A stretch of DNA of 64,000 bases, taken from Paludibaculum fermentans_A. GTDB lineage: Bacteria > Acidobacteriota > Terriglobia > Bryobacterales > Bryobacteraceae. A program made the position numbers and the translations under genes. Numbering within the stretch: the first letter of the stretch is position 1; the number at the start of each line of letters is the position of its first letter. This document shows, one piece after another, positions 42,106-50,412 of this stretch. The notes below the pieces were generated by a model. That model searched no databases. It was not told where the DNA came from and saw only the letters and a program-made list of their open reading frames with translations. The stretch is taken from the NCBI RefSeq assembly GCF_051172195.1, contig NZ_JBPJAQ010000001.1:1054001-1118000 (forward strand), read 5' to 3'.

Positions 42106-43106
42106 CGTTCGTAGCGCAGGGCCCGGCGCAGGCTGTGACGTTCCAGCGCCAGGCTGATGAGCATGCCCACCAGCATCTCGAACGGGCAGCCGGCATGCTC
42201 CCACATCTTCGGGTACATGCTGATGGAGGTGAAGCCCGGGATGGTGTTGATCTCGTTGATGTAAATGTTGCCCGTGGCTTTCTCAATCAGGAAATCGACG
42301 CGGGCCATACCGCTGCAGTCCATGGCCTGGAAACACGCGATGGCCAGGCGCTGGACCTCTTCGATCTTTTCCTCGCTCAGGTTCGGCGGGATGACTGTCC
42401 GCGCCTGGTCGAGCAGGTATTTGTCGTCGTAGTCGTAAAACTCCTTCGACGGCAGGATCTCGCACGGCGTGGAGGCCTGCGGGCGGTAGTTGCCCAGGAC
42501 GGCGCACTCCACTTCCTGGCCGACGATGGCACGTTCGACGATCACCTTCAGGTCGTAGCGGGCCGCGTCCAGGATCGCCGCCTGCAGCTCTTCCACCGTA
42601 TGCGCCTTGGAGACGCCCACGGACGAGCCCAGATTGCAGGGCTTCACGAAGACGGGCAGGCCGAAACGCTCGACGATCTGGTTCAGCGTGGTTTCCCAGT
42701 CGATAGCCTTGTGTGGATTGCCGGTTTGGACGATGGCGTACTCGACGACAGGGAGACCGCGCTCCACGCTGAGGCGCTTGAAATGTTCCTTATCCATCGA
42801 CGCGGCGGAGCCGAAGACGCCGGGCCCGACATACGCCAGGTCGGCCATCTCGAACAGCCCCTGGATGGTGCCGTCCTCGCCGAAAGTACCGTGAAGCACG
42901 GGGAAGACGACGTCGATGCCGTCATTGGCGCCGGGCTCAGGCAGAATCGGTTTGGGATCCCACTTGCCATCTTTGCCGATGAGATAGGGGATGATTTCGT
43001 AGTTCTCGGTGTTCAGAGCGGCCATGATGGCCTGGGCCGAGCGGATGGAGACTTCGTGCTCGCCGCTGCGGCCGCCGTACACAACTGCGACGCGGAGTTT
43101 ACTCAT
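42102..43106 (-). CDS. ddl: D-alanine-D-alanine ligase
   Basis: Joins two D-alanines for the peptidoglycan pentapeptide, using ATP. The 334-residue ATP-grasp enzyme shows GGRSGEHEVS near the N-terminus, 'KPCNLGSSVGVSK' in the ATP-grasp core, the omega-loop Tyr in 'FYDYDDKYL', and the C-terminal 'EINTIPGFTSISMYPKMWE' (quoted as a marker). The omega-loop Tyr is the form seen in D-Ala-D-Ala enzymes rather than D-lactate-type ligases. The 3' end overlaps the S41 peptidase start; the arginase gene is 10 bp upstream. Confidence 0.96.
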   Translation of the reverse strand: MSKLRVAVVYGGRSGEHEVSIRSAQAIMAALNTENYEIIPYLIGKDGKWDPKPILPEPGANDGIDVVFPVLHGTFGEDGTIQGLFEMADLAYVGPGVFGSAASMDKEHFKRLSVERGLPVVEYAIVQTGNPHKAIDWETTLNQIVERFGLPVFVKPCNLGSSVGVSKAHTVEELQAAILDAARYDLKVIVERAIVGQEVECAVLGNYRPQASTPCEILPSKEFYDYDDKYLLDQARTVIPPNLSEEKIEEVQRLAIACFQAMDCSGMARVDFLIEKATGNIYINEINTIPGFTSISMYPKMWEHAGCPFEMLVGMLISLALERHSLRRALRYER

Positions 43107-43116
43107 AAATGCCTTG

Positions 43117-44028
43117 TTAGAGGATCCTTTTACCCATGGCCGACATCACCAGTTCGACGCCCAGCAAGGCGGTCCGGTTAGCAGTGTCGAGCACCGGATT
43201 TACTTCCACCACTTCCATGGAACGCACGCGGCGCGAGTCGCTGAGGATCTCCATCGCCAGGTGGGCCTCGCGGTAGGAGAAGCCGCCGCGCACAGGCGTA
43301 CCAACACCCGGCGCCTCATCGGGATCCACGCCGTCCATGTCCAGTGAGAGGTGGATGCCGGCCGTACCTTCCGAGGCGATCATCACCGCCTCTTCCATCA
43401 CCGAGCGCAGTCCGCGCTCATCGATATCGCGCATGGTGAAGACACGCACGCCGCTCTGCTTCACAATGGGGCGCTCCGACAGGTCGACATCGCGGATCCC
43501 CACCAACACGACGTTCTTCGGGTCCACCTTGGGAGCGTAGCCGTAGAGGTGCGTCAACGGCTTGGGGCCGTACCCCACCAGGCACGCCAGCGGCATGCCG
43601 TGCACGTTGCCGCTGGGCGACGAGTCCGGCGTGTTCATGTCGGTATGCGCGTCCAGCCAGATGATGCCCAGCTTCTGCTTCTTCTTCAGGAAATGGTGGG
43701 CCATGCCGCTGACTGTGCCGACCGCCACTGAGTGATCGCCGCCCAGCACCAGCGGGAACTTGCCCTGCCCGGCCGCACGCTCCACTTTATGCGCCAACTC
43801 GACACAGGTTTCGGCGATCGGTTTCAGGTAGCGGGCGTGGGCGGCGCCGATTCGGGAGCTCTCCTGCTGGCTGGCGAACACGTTGCCCAAATCCTCGACC
43901 TTGTAGCCGAGGGAGACGAGCTTCGCATTCAGATTCGCCACGCGCAGGGCCGAGGGGCCCATGTCCACCCCGCGGCGTCCGGCGCCGAGGTCGAGGGGAG
44001 CTCCGAGAATCGCGATTGTTTGCGCCAT
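43117..44028 (-). CDS. rocF: Arginase
   Basis: Hydrolyses L-arginine to ornithine and urea with a binuclear manganese centre. The 303-residue protein has all metal motifs: GGDHS (His99), DAHTD (Asp126, His128, Asp130) and DMDGVDP (Asp230, Asp232). The length and the C-terminal 'MEVVEVNP' match true arginases rather than agmatinases. No urease or ornithine aminotransferase is adjacent. It lies seven bases after asnS and ten before ddl, in one transcription unit. Confidence 0.94.
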   Translation of the reverse strand: MAQTIAILGAPLDLGAGRRGVDMGPSALRVANLNAKLVSLGYKVEDLGNVFASQQESSRIGAAHARYLKPIAETCVELAHKVERAAGQGKFPLVLGGDHSVAVGTVSGMAHHFLKKKQKLGIIWLDAHTDMNTPDSSPSGNVHGMPLACLVGYGPKPLTHLYGYAPKVDPKNVVLVGIRDVDLSERPIVKQSGVRVFTMRDIDERGLRSVMEEAVMIASEGTAGIHLSLDMDGVDPDEAPGVGTPVRGGFSYREAHLAMEILSDSRRVRSMEVVEVNPVLDTANRTALLGVELVMSAMGKRIL

Positions 44029-44034
44029 ATGCTC

Positions 44035-45348
44035 CTAGGGCCGCGTGCGGTACAGCATGCGCGGGAAGGCGATGGTTTCGCGGATGTGTTCCAGGCCGCA
44101 GATCCACGCCACGGCGCGCTCAATGCCCATGCCGAAACCCCCATGCGGCACGCTGCCGAAGCGGCGCAGGTCCAGATACCACTGGAACGCCTCGGGCGGC
44201 AGGTTGTGATCCTTGATGCGCTGCACCAGCAGGTCGTAGTCGTGGACGCGCTGGCCGCCGCCGATGACTTCGCCGTAGCCTTCGCTGGCCAGGACATCGA
44301 CGCCCAGTGCGACTTCAGGCCGCTCCGGTGCGGGTTGGAAGTAGAAGGCCTTCACCGCGGCGGGATAGCGATCGACCATCACGGGCCGGTCGAACTCCTC
44401 GCTGAGCAGGGTTTCGTCGGTACCGCCGAAGTCGCCACCCCATTCAATCTCGCTGCCCTTGCGCTTGAGGATCTCAACGGCTTCGTCGTAGCTGATGCGC
44501 GGGAACGGCGGCTTGATGGCTTCCAGCTTGGTAATGTCGCGTTCCAGCGTGGCCAGTTCGGTTTTACGATTCTCCAGGACGCGGCCCACCATGAAGACGA
44601 TCAGTTCCTCGGCGACGCGTTTCACATCTTCCAGGTCGGCGTAGGCCATCTCGGGCTCCACCATCCAGAACTCGGTGAGGTGGCGGCGGGTCTTGGACTT
44701 CTCGGCCCGGAAGGTCGGGCCGAAGCAGTAGGTCTTGCCGAACGCGGCGGCCGTGGCTTCGTTGTAGAGCTGGCCGGACTGCGTGAGGTAGACCTTCTCA
44801 TCCTCGAAGTAGTCGACTTCGAACAGCGTCGTCGTGCCTTCGCAGGCGGCCGGCGTAAAGATGGGGCAGTCGACCAGGGTGAAACCGTTGGAGTCGAAGT
44901 AGTCGCGGACGGCCTTGATGATCTCGTGGCGGATCTTGAGAATGGCGTGCTGGCGGCGGCTGCGCAGGTGCAGATGGCGCTGGTCGAAGAGGAACTCGAC
45001 ACCATGCTCCTTGGGCGTGATGGGGTAAGGATGCTCCTCACTGACGCGCTGCACGATCTCAGCGCCTTCGATATCCATCTCAAAGCCGCCCTGGGCTCGC
45101 GCCTCGGCGCGCATCCGGCCGCGAATGATGACGGAGGATTCCTGGGTCAGGTTCTTCAGGGCTTCAAAGACATCCTCGGGCAACTGGGCTTTCACGCCCA
45201 CGCACTGGATGGTCCCGCTGCCATCGCGGATGATCGGAAAGATGATCTTCCCCGACTTGCGCAGGTTGTAGAGCCAGCCGGCAATTTCGACGGGTTCGCC
45301 GGTATGCTGGCCCGCGCTGGCAATGGTGATTCGACGGTAGTCAGACAT
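44035..45348 (-). CDS. asnS: Asparaginyl-tRNA synthetase
   Basis: Charges tRNA-Asn with asparagine. The 437-residue class IIb enzyme has an OB-fold anticodon domain (about 1-110), motif 2 'FGPTFRAEKSKTRRHLTEFW' and motif 3 'GFGMGIERAVAWICG'. Motif 2 with Arg-Ala-Glu and the short length mark it as AsnRS rather than the bacterial AspRS, which carries a large insertion. The ATG at 45348 shares a base with the stop of the isomerase gene (TGATG), indicating coupled translation. Its presence suggests direct Asn-tRNA formation in this organism, though an amidotransferase route elsewhere cannot be excluded. Confidence 0.95.
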   Translation of the reverse strand: MSDYRRITIASAGQHTGEPVEIAGWLYNLRKSGKIIFPIIRDGSGTIQCVGVKAQLPEDVFEALKNLTQESSVIIRGRMRAEARAQGGFEMDIEGAEIVQRVSEEHPYPITPKEHGVEFLFDQRHLHLRSRRQHAILKIRHEIIKAVRDYFDSNGFTLVDCPIFTPAACEGTTTLFEVDYFEDEKVYLTQSGQLYNEATAAAFGKTYCFGPTFRAEKSKTRRHLTEFWMVEPEMAYADLEDVKRVAEELIVFMVGRVLENRKTELATLERDITKLEAIKPPFPRISYDEAVEILKRKGSEIEWGGDFGGTDETLLSEEFDRPVMVDRYPAAVKAFYFQPAPERPEVALGVDVLASEGYGEVIGGGQRVHDYDLLVQRIKDHNLPPEAFQWYLDLRRFGSVPHGGFGMGIERAVAWICGLEHIRETIAFPRMLYRTRP

Positions 45349-46178
45349 CAAAGGTTCTCCAATCGGTCAAAGGCCTGCCGGGCCGCATCAATGGGATTCG
45401 GGAAGGCGGGTGAGTCCTTGACCTCCAACAGGAGCGGATACTGCGACTCCCGGGTGCGTAGCAGATCCATGGTCTGCTTCCAGGGAATGGTGCCGCCCTC
45501 GGCCAGCAGCGGAAAGAGATGTTTGTCATCCTTGCCGTCGTTGTCGTGGACGTGTGTGGACCGCAGCCGGTCCTGCAGCAGGGCGAAGGTGGGTGCAATG
45601 CCTTCCATCATGTGGGCGTGACCCAGGTCCAGGCAGAATTTCAGGTCAAGGTGGGTGATGCCGCTGAAGTAGAGCAGGCGTTCGGCGCTGCTCAGGCGGT
45701 TGGGGATGTTTTCGATGAGGATCTCCACGCCGCGGTGTTTGGCGAAGAGCTGCAAATCCTCCAGCGCGGTGAAGGCGGCATCCAGTTTCTCGTCGCTATA
45801 CTCTTCACCCGAGACACCGAAGTGCTGGATGAGGTACTTGAAGGGGAACTTCTCGGCCACCTCGATGGCGCGCTTGATCTCCTCGACGGATTGCAGGCGG
45901 CGCGGCTTGGAAGTGTCGGTGAGCGTGACGACAGAGGATGGCCCGCTGCGGCCCCAGCAATCGTCGTTGAACATGGGCGAATGCAGCGAGTGGCACTGTA
46001 ACTGCGCGTCGCGGAACCAGTAGCCCAGCTCATTCACCTGCGACATGTCGCGGTAGTCGAAGTGCTGCCTGGCGCAGAAGATCTCCACTTTGGGGATGCC
46101 GGCATTCCATATCCGGTCGAGCCAGACTGTGTTGAGCCGGTGATTGACGAGAACGTGGGTGGAGAGTGCGTGTTCCAT
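45348..46178 (-). CDS. Sugar phosphate isomerase/epimerase-like TIM-barrel protein
   Basis: A 276-residue protein of the xylose-isomerase-like TIM-barrel superfamily. Typical metal-site strands are visible: 'CHSLHSPMF', 'ILIENIPN' (Glu), 'LDLGHAHM' (Asp/His) and 'STHVHDNDG' (His). Members include isomerases, epimerases and endonuclease IV relatives. It lacks the full endonuclease IV pattern, so a sugar-type substrate is more likely, but the substrate is unknown. The gene lies six bases after ggt and shares a base with the asnS start. Confidence 0.8.
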   Translation of the reverse strand: MEHALSTHVLVNHRLNTVWLDRIWNAGIPKVEIFCARQHFDYRDMSQVNELGYWFRDAQLQCHSLHSPMFNDDCWGRSGPSSVVTLTDTSKPRRLQSVEEIKRAIEVAEKFPFKYLIQHFGVSGEEYSDEKLDAAFTALEDLQLFAKHRGVEILIENIPNRLSSAERLLYFSGITHLDLKFCLDLGHAHMMEGIAPTFALLQDRLRSTHVHDNDGKDDKHLFPLLAEGGTIPWKQTMDLLRTRESQYPLLLEVKDSPAFPNPIDAARQAFDRLENL

Positions 46179-46184
46179 ACGATT

Positions 46185-47963
46185 TCAGTAACCGGCCGCT
46201 TTGCCGGAAGAGCGTCCATTCTGCGCTCCTGCGATCCAGGTGATGCGCGACATCCAGGTATCTTTACTGCTGTTCGAACGCGAACGGACCGCGGTGGCTC
46301 CGTCCGCCACCACCCCGCCCCGCGAGGCTTGGGCGGCTTTGGGCCGTTCCACCATGATCGCTTCGACGCTGGCGACGCCCGAGGTGCCGGCCACTTTATA
46401 GCCCATCTTCTCCAGCGCGGCACGGGTGTCCGGCGAGAATCCAGGCTCGAGGTAGAGCGTGTCCGGCAGCCACTGATGATGAAAGCGTGGTTGATCAATC
46501 GCCTGCTGCACGTCCATGCCGAAATCGATGACATAGAGCAGCACCTGGGTGACGGCGTTGATGATGCGCGAGCCGCCCGGCGCGCCCAGCAGCAGGAACG
46601 GCTGGTTGTCCTTCGTCACAATGGTGGGGGTCATGGACGACAGCGGCGCCTTGCGCGGCTGGATCGAATTCGCCTCACCTTCCACCGTGCCAAACATGTT
46701 GGCCTCGCCCGGCTTGGTGGTGAAATCGTCCATCTCGTTGTTGAGCAGGAAGCCCAGGCGCGGCACGGTGACCCCGTTGCCGTAGAGGCCGTTAATCGTA
46801 TAAGTGAGCGCGACGGCGTTGCCCTGCTCGTCGATCACGTTGAAGTGCGTGGTCTCGGACGATTCATAAGGCGCCGGATCGCCCGCCTGGATGGCGCCGC
46901 TGGGTGTGGCCTTGTCGGGCTCGACATTCGCCCAGAGCTTCCTGGTGTAGGTGCGGTTGATCAGGCCACTGACCGGAATCTTAACGAAGTCGGGGTCGCC
47001 CACATAGCGCGCGCGGTCGGCGTAGGCGCGGCGCATGGCCTCGGCCATGAAGTGGGTGGCGCTGGCGGATCCGGCACCGGCCTTTTCATAACCCGTGCCT
47101 TCAAGCATGCCCAGCATCTGGAACATGGCGATTCCGCCGGAAGACGGGGGCGGCGCGGTGATGATCTGGTAGCCCTTATACTCGCCGATGAGTGGCTTGC
47201 GCTCGTGCACCTGGTAGGCCTTGAGGTCTTCCAGCGTAATCTCACCGCCGGCCTTTTTCGATTCCTCGGCAAAAACGCGAGCCGTTTCGCCCTCGTAGAA
47301 GTCCTTCGCGCCTAACTTGGCGATGCGCCCAATCACTTGGGCCAGTTCGGGCTGGACCAGCTTCTCGCCGGGTTCGAAACAGGCTCCGCCCTTCAGGAAG
47401 ATGCGCTTGGATTCGGCGAAGGGCTCCATGACTTCGCGGTTGCCGCAGAGATTGCGGGCTTCGGCGTAGGTGAGTGTGACGCCCTGTGAGGCGAAGTCGA
47501 TGGCGGGCTTCAGCAGGCTGGCCCAGGGCTTCGTGCCGTACTTCTTGTGGGCGTATTCGAGACCGCGGGCAGTTCCGGGCACTCCGGCCGCGCGCCAGCC
47601 TACCTGGGTGTCCTTGGTGAGCTTGCCATCCTTGTCCAGGTACATCGTGCGAGTGGCGCTGAGCGGAGCGCGCTCCCGGAAGTCGATGAACGTGCTGGTC
47701 CCGTTGGCCAGGCGGATGAGCATGAAACCGCCGCCGCCCAGGTTGCCGGCCCTGGGATGGGTGACGGCCAGGGTCATGGCGACGGTGATGGCTGCGTCGA
47801 CGGCATTGCCGCCAGCCTTGAGCACAGCAACACCTGCATCGGTAGCGTTGGGTTCCTGCGAGACCACCATGGCCTTGCGGGTACGCACCGGTTCTCGCGC
47901 CGGGGCGGGGATCGTCAGGGCGCAGACCAGCGCCAGGGCGGCGAAAACTCGCGGGTTTCGCAT
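46185..47963 (-). CDS. ggt: Gamma-glutamyltransferase
   Basis: A periplasmic enzyme that hydrolyses or transfers the gamma-glutamyl group of glutathione and related peptides. The 592-residue proenzyme has a signal peptide. 'RAGNLGGGGFM' lies near 71-81, and the processing/nucleophile threonine is Thr371 in SSETTHFNV, where self-cleavage would make the large and small subunits. A 'GGSRIINAVTQVL' region follows. The C-terminus continues ~40 residues past the usual end at 'RGGVVADG', in a Ser/Arg-rich tail; this could be real or the effect of a frameshift near 46290. It heads the six-gene minus-strand run. Confidence 0.93.
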   Translation of the reverse strand: MRNPRVFAALALVCALTIPAPAREPVRTRKAMVVSQEPNATDAGVAVLKAGGNAVDAAITVAMTLAVTHPRAGNLGGGGFMLIRLANGTSTFIDFRERAPLSATRTMYLDKDGKLTKDTQVGWRAAGVPGTARGLEYAHKKYGTKPWASLLKPAIDFASQGVTLTYAEARNLCGNREVMEPFAESKRIFLKGGACFEPGEKLVQPELAQVIGRIAKLGAKDFYEGETARVFAEESKKAGGEITLEDLKAYQVHERKPLIGEYKGYQIITAPPPSSGGIAMFQMLGMLEGTGYEKAGAGSASATHFMAEAMRRAYADRARYVGDPDFVKIPVSGLINRTYTRKLWANVEPDKATPSGAIQAGDPAPYESSETTHFNVIDEQGNAVALTYTINGLYGNGVTVPRLGFLLNNEMDDFTTKPGEANMFGTVEGEANSIQPRKAPLSSMTPTIVTKDNQPFLLLGAPGGSRIINAVTQVLLYVIDFGMDVQQAIDQPRFHHQWLPDTLYLEPGFSPDTRAALEKMGYKVAGTSGVASVEAIMVERPKAAQASRGGVVADGATAVRSRSNSSKDTWMSRITWIAGAQNGRSSGKAAGY

Positions 47964-48014
47964 GAAAACCAATTGTACTACCGCGATCGTGCCGCCCTGG
48001 ACACGGAGTATGGA

Positions 48015-48839
48015 CTAGACGGGCTTTGTCGCGCGGATGAAGGCGCTCATGAACTTCTCATCGACCAGCGGCGCGATGGCTTCTACATCAATGCCCTGGC
48101 CGTCGAGGAACTCGCGGGCCTGCTCGACTTTGTAGACGCGGGTGGGTTCGAAACCGATGTTCTCAAAGCCGGCCTTGGCGAGCCGGGCATGATAATCCTG
48201 TTCGTCCAGCGCGCCGGCGATGCAGCCCACCCAGAGCTCGACGCTGCGCCGCACATCGGCCGGGATTTCCCCACGGGTGACTACGTCGGAGACCGCGAAG
48301 CGGCCGCCCGGCTTCAGCACCCGGAAAGCCTCGCTCAGGACCATGTCCTTATCGGCCGAGAGGTTGATCACACAGTTGGAAATGATGACGTCGACCGAGT
48401 TGTCCGGCAGCGGGATGCGCTCGATCTCGCCCTTCAGGAACTCGACATTCGCCAGGCCGGACTTCTCCTTGTTCGAGTTGGCCAGGGCGAGCATTTCATC
48501 GGTCATGTCCAGACCGTAGGCTTTGCCGGTAGGGCCCACGCGGCGGGCCGAAAGCAGCACATCGATGCCGCCGCCGGAGCCGAGATCCAACACGGTTTCA
48601 CCTTCGTGCAGCTGGGCCAAGGCTGTAGGGTTGCCGCAGCCGAGCGAGGCGAGTACCGCGGTCTCGGGGATCTGGGCTGCCTGGTCGTCTGTGTAGAGAT
48701 TGGCGGTGATGGGGTCGTTCGCACCCAAGGCCACGGCCTTCTTTGATCCGCAGCAGCAGGAAGCTTCGCCTTCCACCACACGCAGGGCAGCCTTTCCATA
48801 GCGATCCTGCACTGCTTGTTTTACATCTGTCGTGCTCAT
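48015..48839 (-). CDS. arsM: Arsenite S-adenosylmethyltransferase
   Basis: Methylates trivalent arsenic to volatile or less toxic species using SAM. The 274-residue protein has the SAM motif 'VLDLGSGGGID' (about 83-93). It also has the three cysteines needed for As(III) binding in ArsM: Cys68 (LGCGNPTA), Cys156 (SNCVINL) and Cys206 (VGCIAGA). A CCCG cluster sits at 28-31. AGGAG lies seven bases before the ATG at 48839. A 30-bp palindrome that overlaps a TATAAT box lies about 60 bp upstream, which suggests control by an ArsR-type repressor; no arsR is in the window. Confidence 0.94.
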   Translation of the reverse strand: MSTTDVKQAVQDRYGKAALRVVEGEASCCCGSKKAVALGANDPITANLYTDDQAAQIPETAVLASLGCGNPTALAQLHEGETVLDLGSGGGIDVLLSARRVGPTGKAYGLDMTDEMLALANSNKEKSGLANVEFLKGEIERIPLPDNSVDVIISNCVINLSADKDMVLSEAFRVLKPGGRFAVSDVVTRGEIPADVRRSVELWVGCIAGALDEQDYHARLAKAGFENIGFEPTRVYKVEQAREFLDGQGIDVEAIAPLVDEKFMSAFIRATKPV

Positions 48840-48900
48840 AGTAATCTCCTGTTCCTGCAATGGGGTGACTGGAGTTGCCACGGCATTGCTACGGCTTGTT

Positions 48901-48930
48901 TCTATAATTCTACTATAGTGGAATTATAGA
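48901..48930 (-). promoter_or_regulatory. 30-bp palindrome overlapping the arsM promoter
   Basis: Arms TCTATAATTC and GAATTATAGA flank a core whose centre, ACTATAGT, is itself palindromic; only one base pair is mismatched over 30 bp. Read on the minus strand it contains TATAAT as a -10 box, with TTCAAT 17 bp upstream as a weak -35. Placement over the promoter of an arsenic gene fits an ArsR/SmtB-type operator. Confidence 0.65.
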
Positions 48931-48967
48931 AGAAGGCAAGCGGCAATTGAAGGAATCTTCGATTTTG

Positions 48968-50380
48968 CTATTCGCGGGGTAGCAGTTTGATGAGGGAGAG
49001 GTTGACGCTCAGCAAGCGGCCCTCGCCGGGTTTCTGGTTTGGTTCGGTGATGACGGGGGAGCCCAGGATCTCCACCTGATACTCGGGCGCCTCATCCAGC
49101 GGAGCCTCCAGGATGAACAGGCCCGGCCGGTCCAGTTTCCATTGCCCGATGGACTGGCCATTGGCGCGCAGTTCGACCTTCGCCACCGACGGCGCGTAGC
49201 CCTGCACGCGCAGCAGGGGCGCTCCGGCCCGCATGCGGACGAGTTTGACCACGGCGCGGGCGCCGATCCAGCGGTACTTGCTGCCGAAGTCGCCTTCCAG
49301 TTCGTAGAAGCCTTCGACGAGCCCTTCCTCGTGGCCCGGTTTGGAGAAGTCCAATGTATCCGCGCGGTTACCGGGATAGAGCTCCGCTTTGAGACTGGTG
49401 CTCAACAGATTGTAGACATTCGATTCGTTCACCGCCTGATAGGCGCACTGGGGGCAGGCCATCAGCTCAGTCGTCTGGAACGGAAGCGGGGCGCCGCAGT
49501 CGGGACAGGCCAGCGCCTCCGTGAGCGGAAGCTCCGCCGGCAGCCGCCCGGGCTTGCGGCAAAAGGCGGCGAGTGTCGCGCCCAGGCAGTCAGCGATGCG
49601 CGCCTCGGCATTGCCCGGCATGCGGCGCAGCATCCACTGGACCATCTGGTTCGCCCAGCCGCGCTGGCGCGGGAAGGTGACGAAGCGGCACTCCTCGAAG
49701 TACTTATGGAGCAGTTCCGACCATTCGCGCAGGCCGAAGCGGTGGTTCTGGCGGATGCCGAAGGACTCTTCCTGGTCGGCCCCGATCACGTCCATCGCCA
49801 TAAAATCGAGCAGCCCGCTGTCGTAGAGGCGCTTCTCGAACGGCTTCATTCGCTCGGGGTAAGGTGCGCGGTAGACCCGCATCGTCAACTTGCGGCGGAC
49901 CGGCTCCTCGGCAAAGTAGTAGACGCCGCCGGGGGCCAGCACGCGGTGCACTTCGCGAATGACGCTCTCGATGTCGAGAAACTGGGAAAGCGTCTGAAAC
50001 GACATGACAAACGCCAGCGAGTTGTCGCGGAACGGCAGACGGGTGGCGTCGCCGGCGGTGAGGATCGGCGAGCGTTCCAGATTCCAGGCAGTCCGCAGAA
50101 ACTGGCCGTAGCGGAGCGCGTCGGCCGAAATGTCCAGCGCGAAACCGTCGGCCTGAAACTCATTGGCCAGTAAGTAAGAGGTGTGCCCGGCGTTGGCGCC
50201 CACTTCCAGGAACGGGGTCAGCGATGGGATGAAGTCCCGATGAGCTTTCAGGATGGAGCCGCGCCGGAAATTCTCGTCGGCATAGGCAGCCAGCGCCCGT
50301 TCCGGTTCGCCCAGCGACGCGAAGTTGTGGAAGTCCACCTGCGCGCGTTTGACCGAGATCGACTGGGCTGGATCTGACAT
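48968..50380 (-). CDS. SAM methyltransferase with Trm112-like zinc ribbon and C-terminal beta domain
   Basis: A 470-residue three-part protein. Part one is a class I methyltransferase (motif FLEVGANAGH, 58-67; 'VMSFQTLSQFLD'). Part two is a zinc ribbon with Cys292, Cys295, Cys309 and Cys312. Part three is a ~140-residue beta-rich domain starting near 'GFYELEGDF', of a kind seen attached to glycosyltransferase-type proteins. The ATG at 50380 has AGGGG just upstream. It lies 32 bp after the Ser/Thr kinase and ends a four-gene run. The substrate is unknown; cell-envelope glycan modification is a guess from the third domain. Confidence 0.72.
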   Translation of the reverse strand: MSDPAQSISVKRAQVDFHNFASLGEPERALAAYADENFRRGSILKAHRDFIPSLTPFLEVGANAGHTSYLLANEFQADGFALDISADALRYGQFLRTAWNLERSPILTAGDATRLPFRDNSLAFVMSFQTLSQFLDIESVIREVHRVLAPGGVYYFAEEPVRRKLTMRVYRAPYPERMKPFEKRLYDSGLLDFMAMDVIGADQEESFGIRQNHRFGLREWSELLHKYFEECRFVTFPRQRGWANQMVQWMLRRMPGNAEARIADCLGATLAAFCRKPGRLPAELPLTEALACPDCGAPLPFQTTELMACPQCAYQAVNESNVYNLLSTSLKAELYPGNRADTLDFSKPGHEEGLVEGFYELEGDFGSKYRWIGARAVVKLVRMRAGAPLLRVQGYAPSVAKVELRANGQSIGQWKLDRPGLFILEAPLDEAPEYQVEILGSPVITEPNQKPGEGRLLSVNLSLIKLLPRE

Positions 50381-50412
50381 CTTTGCCCCTAAGTTGTACC
50401 GCAGGCCAGTAT

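Noticed and set aside
43732..45621. Very long open frame antisense to arginase and asnS (629 codons), and similar ones antisense to ppiD (33977-35467) and S9 peptidase (3724-4749).
   Set aside because: They mirror strongly supported genes, lack ribosome sites and family features, and are expected from high-GC codon use.
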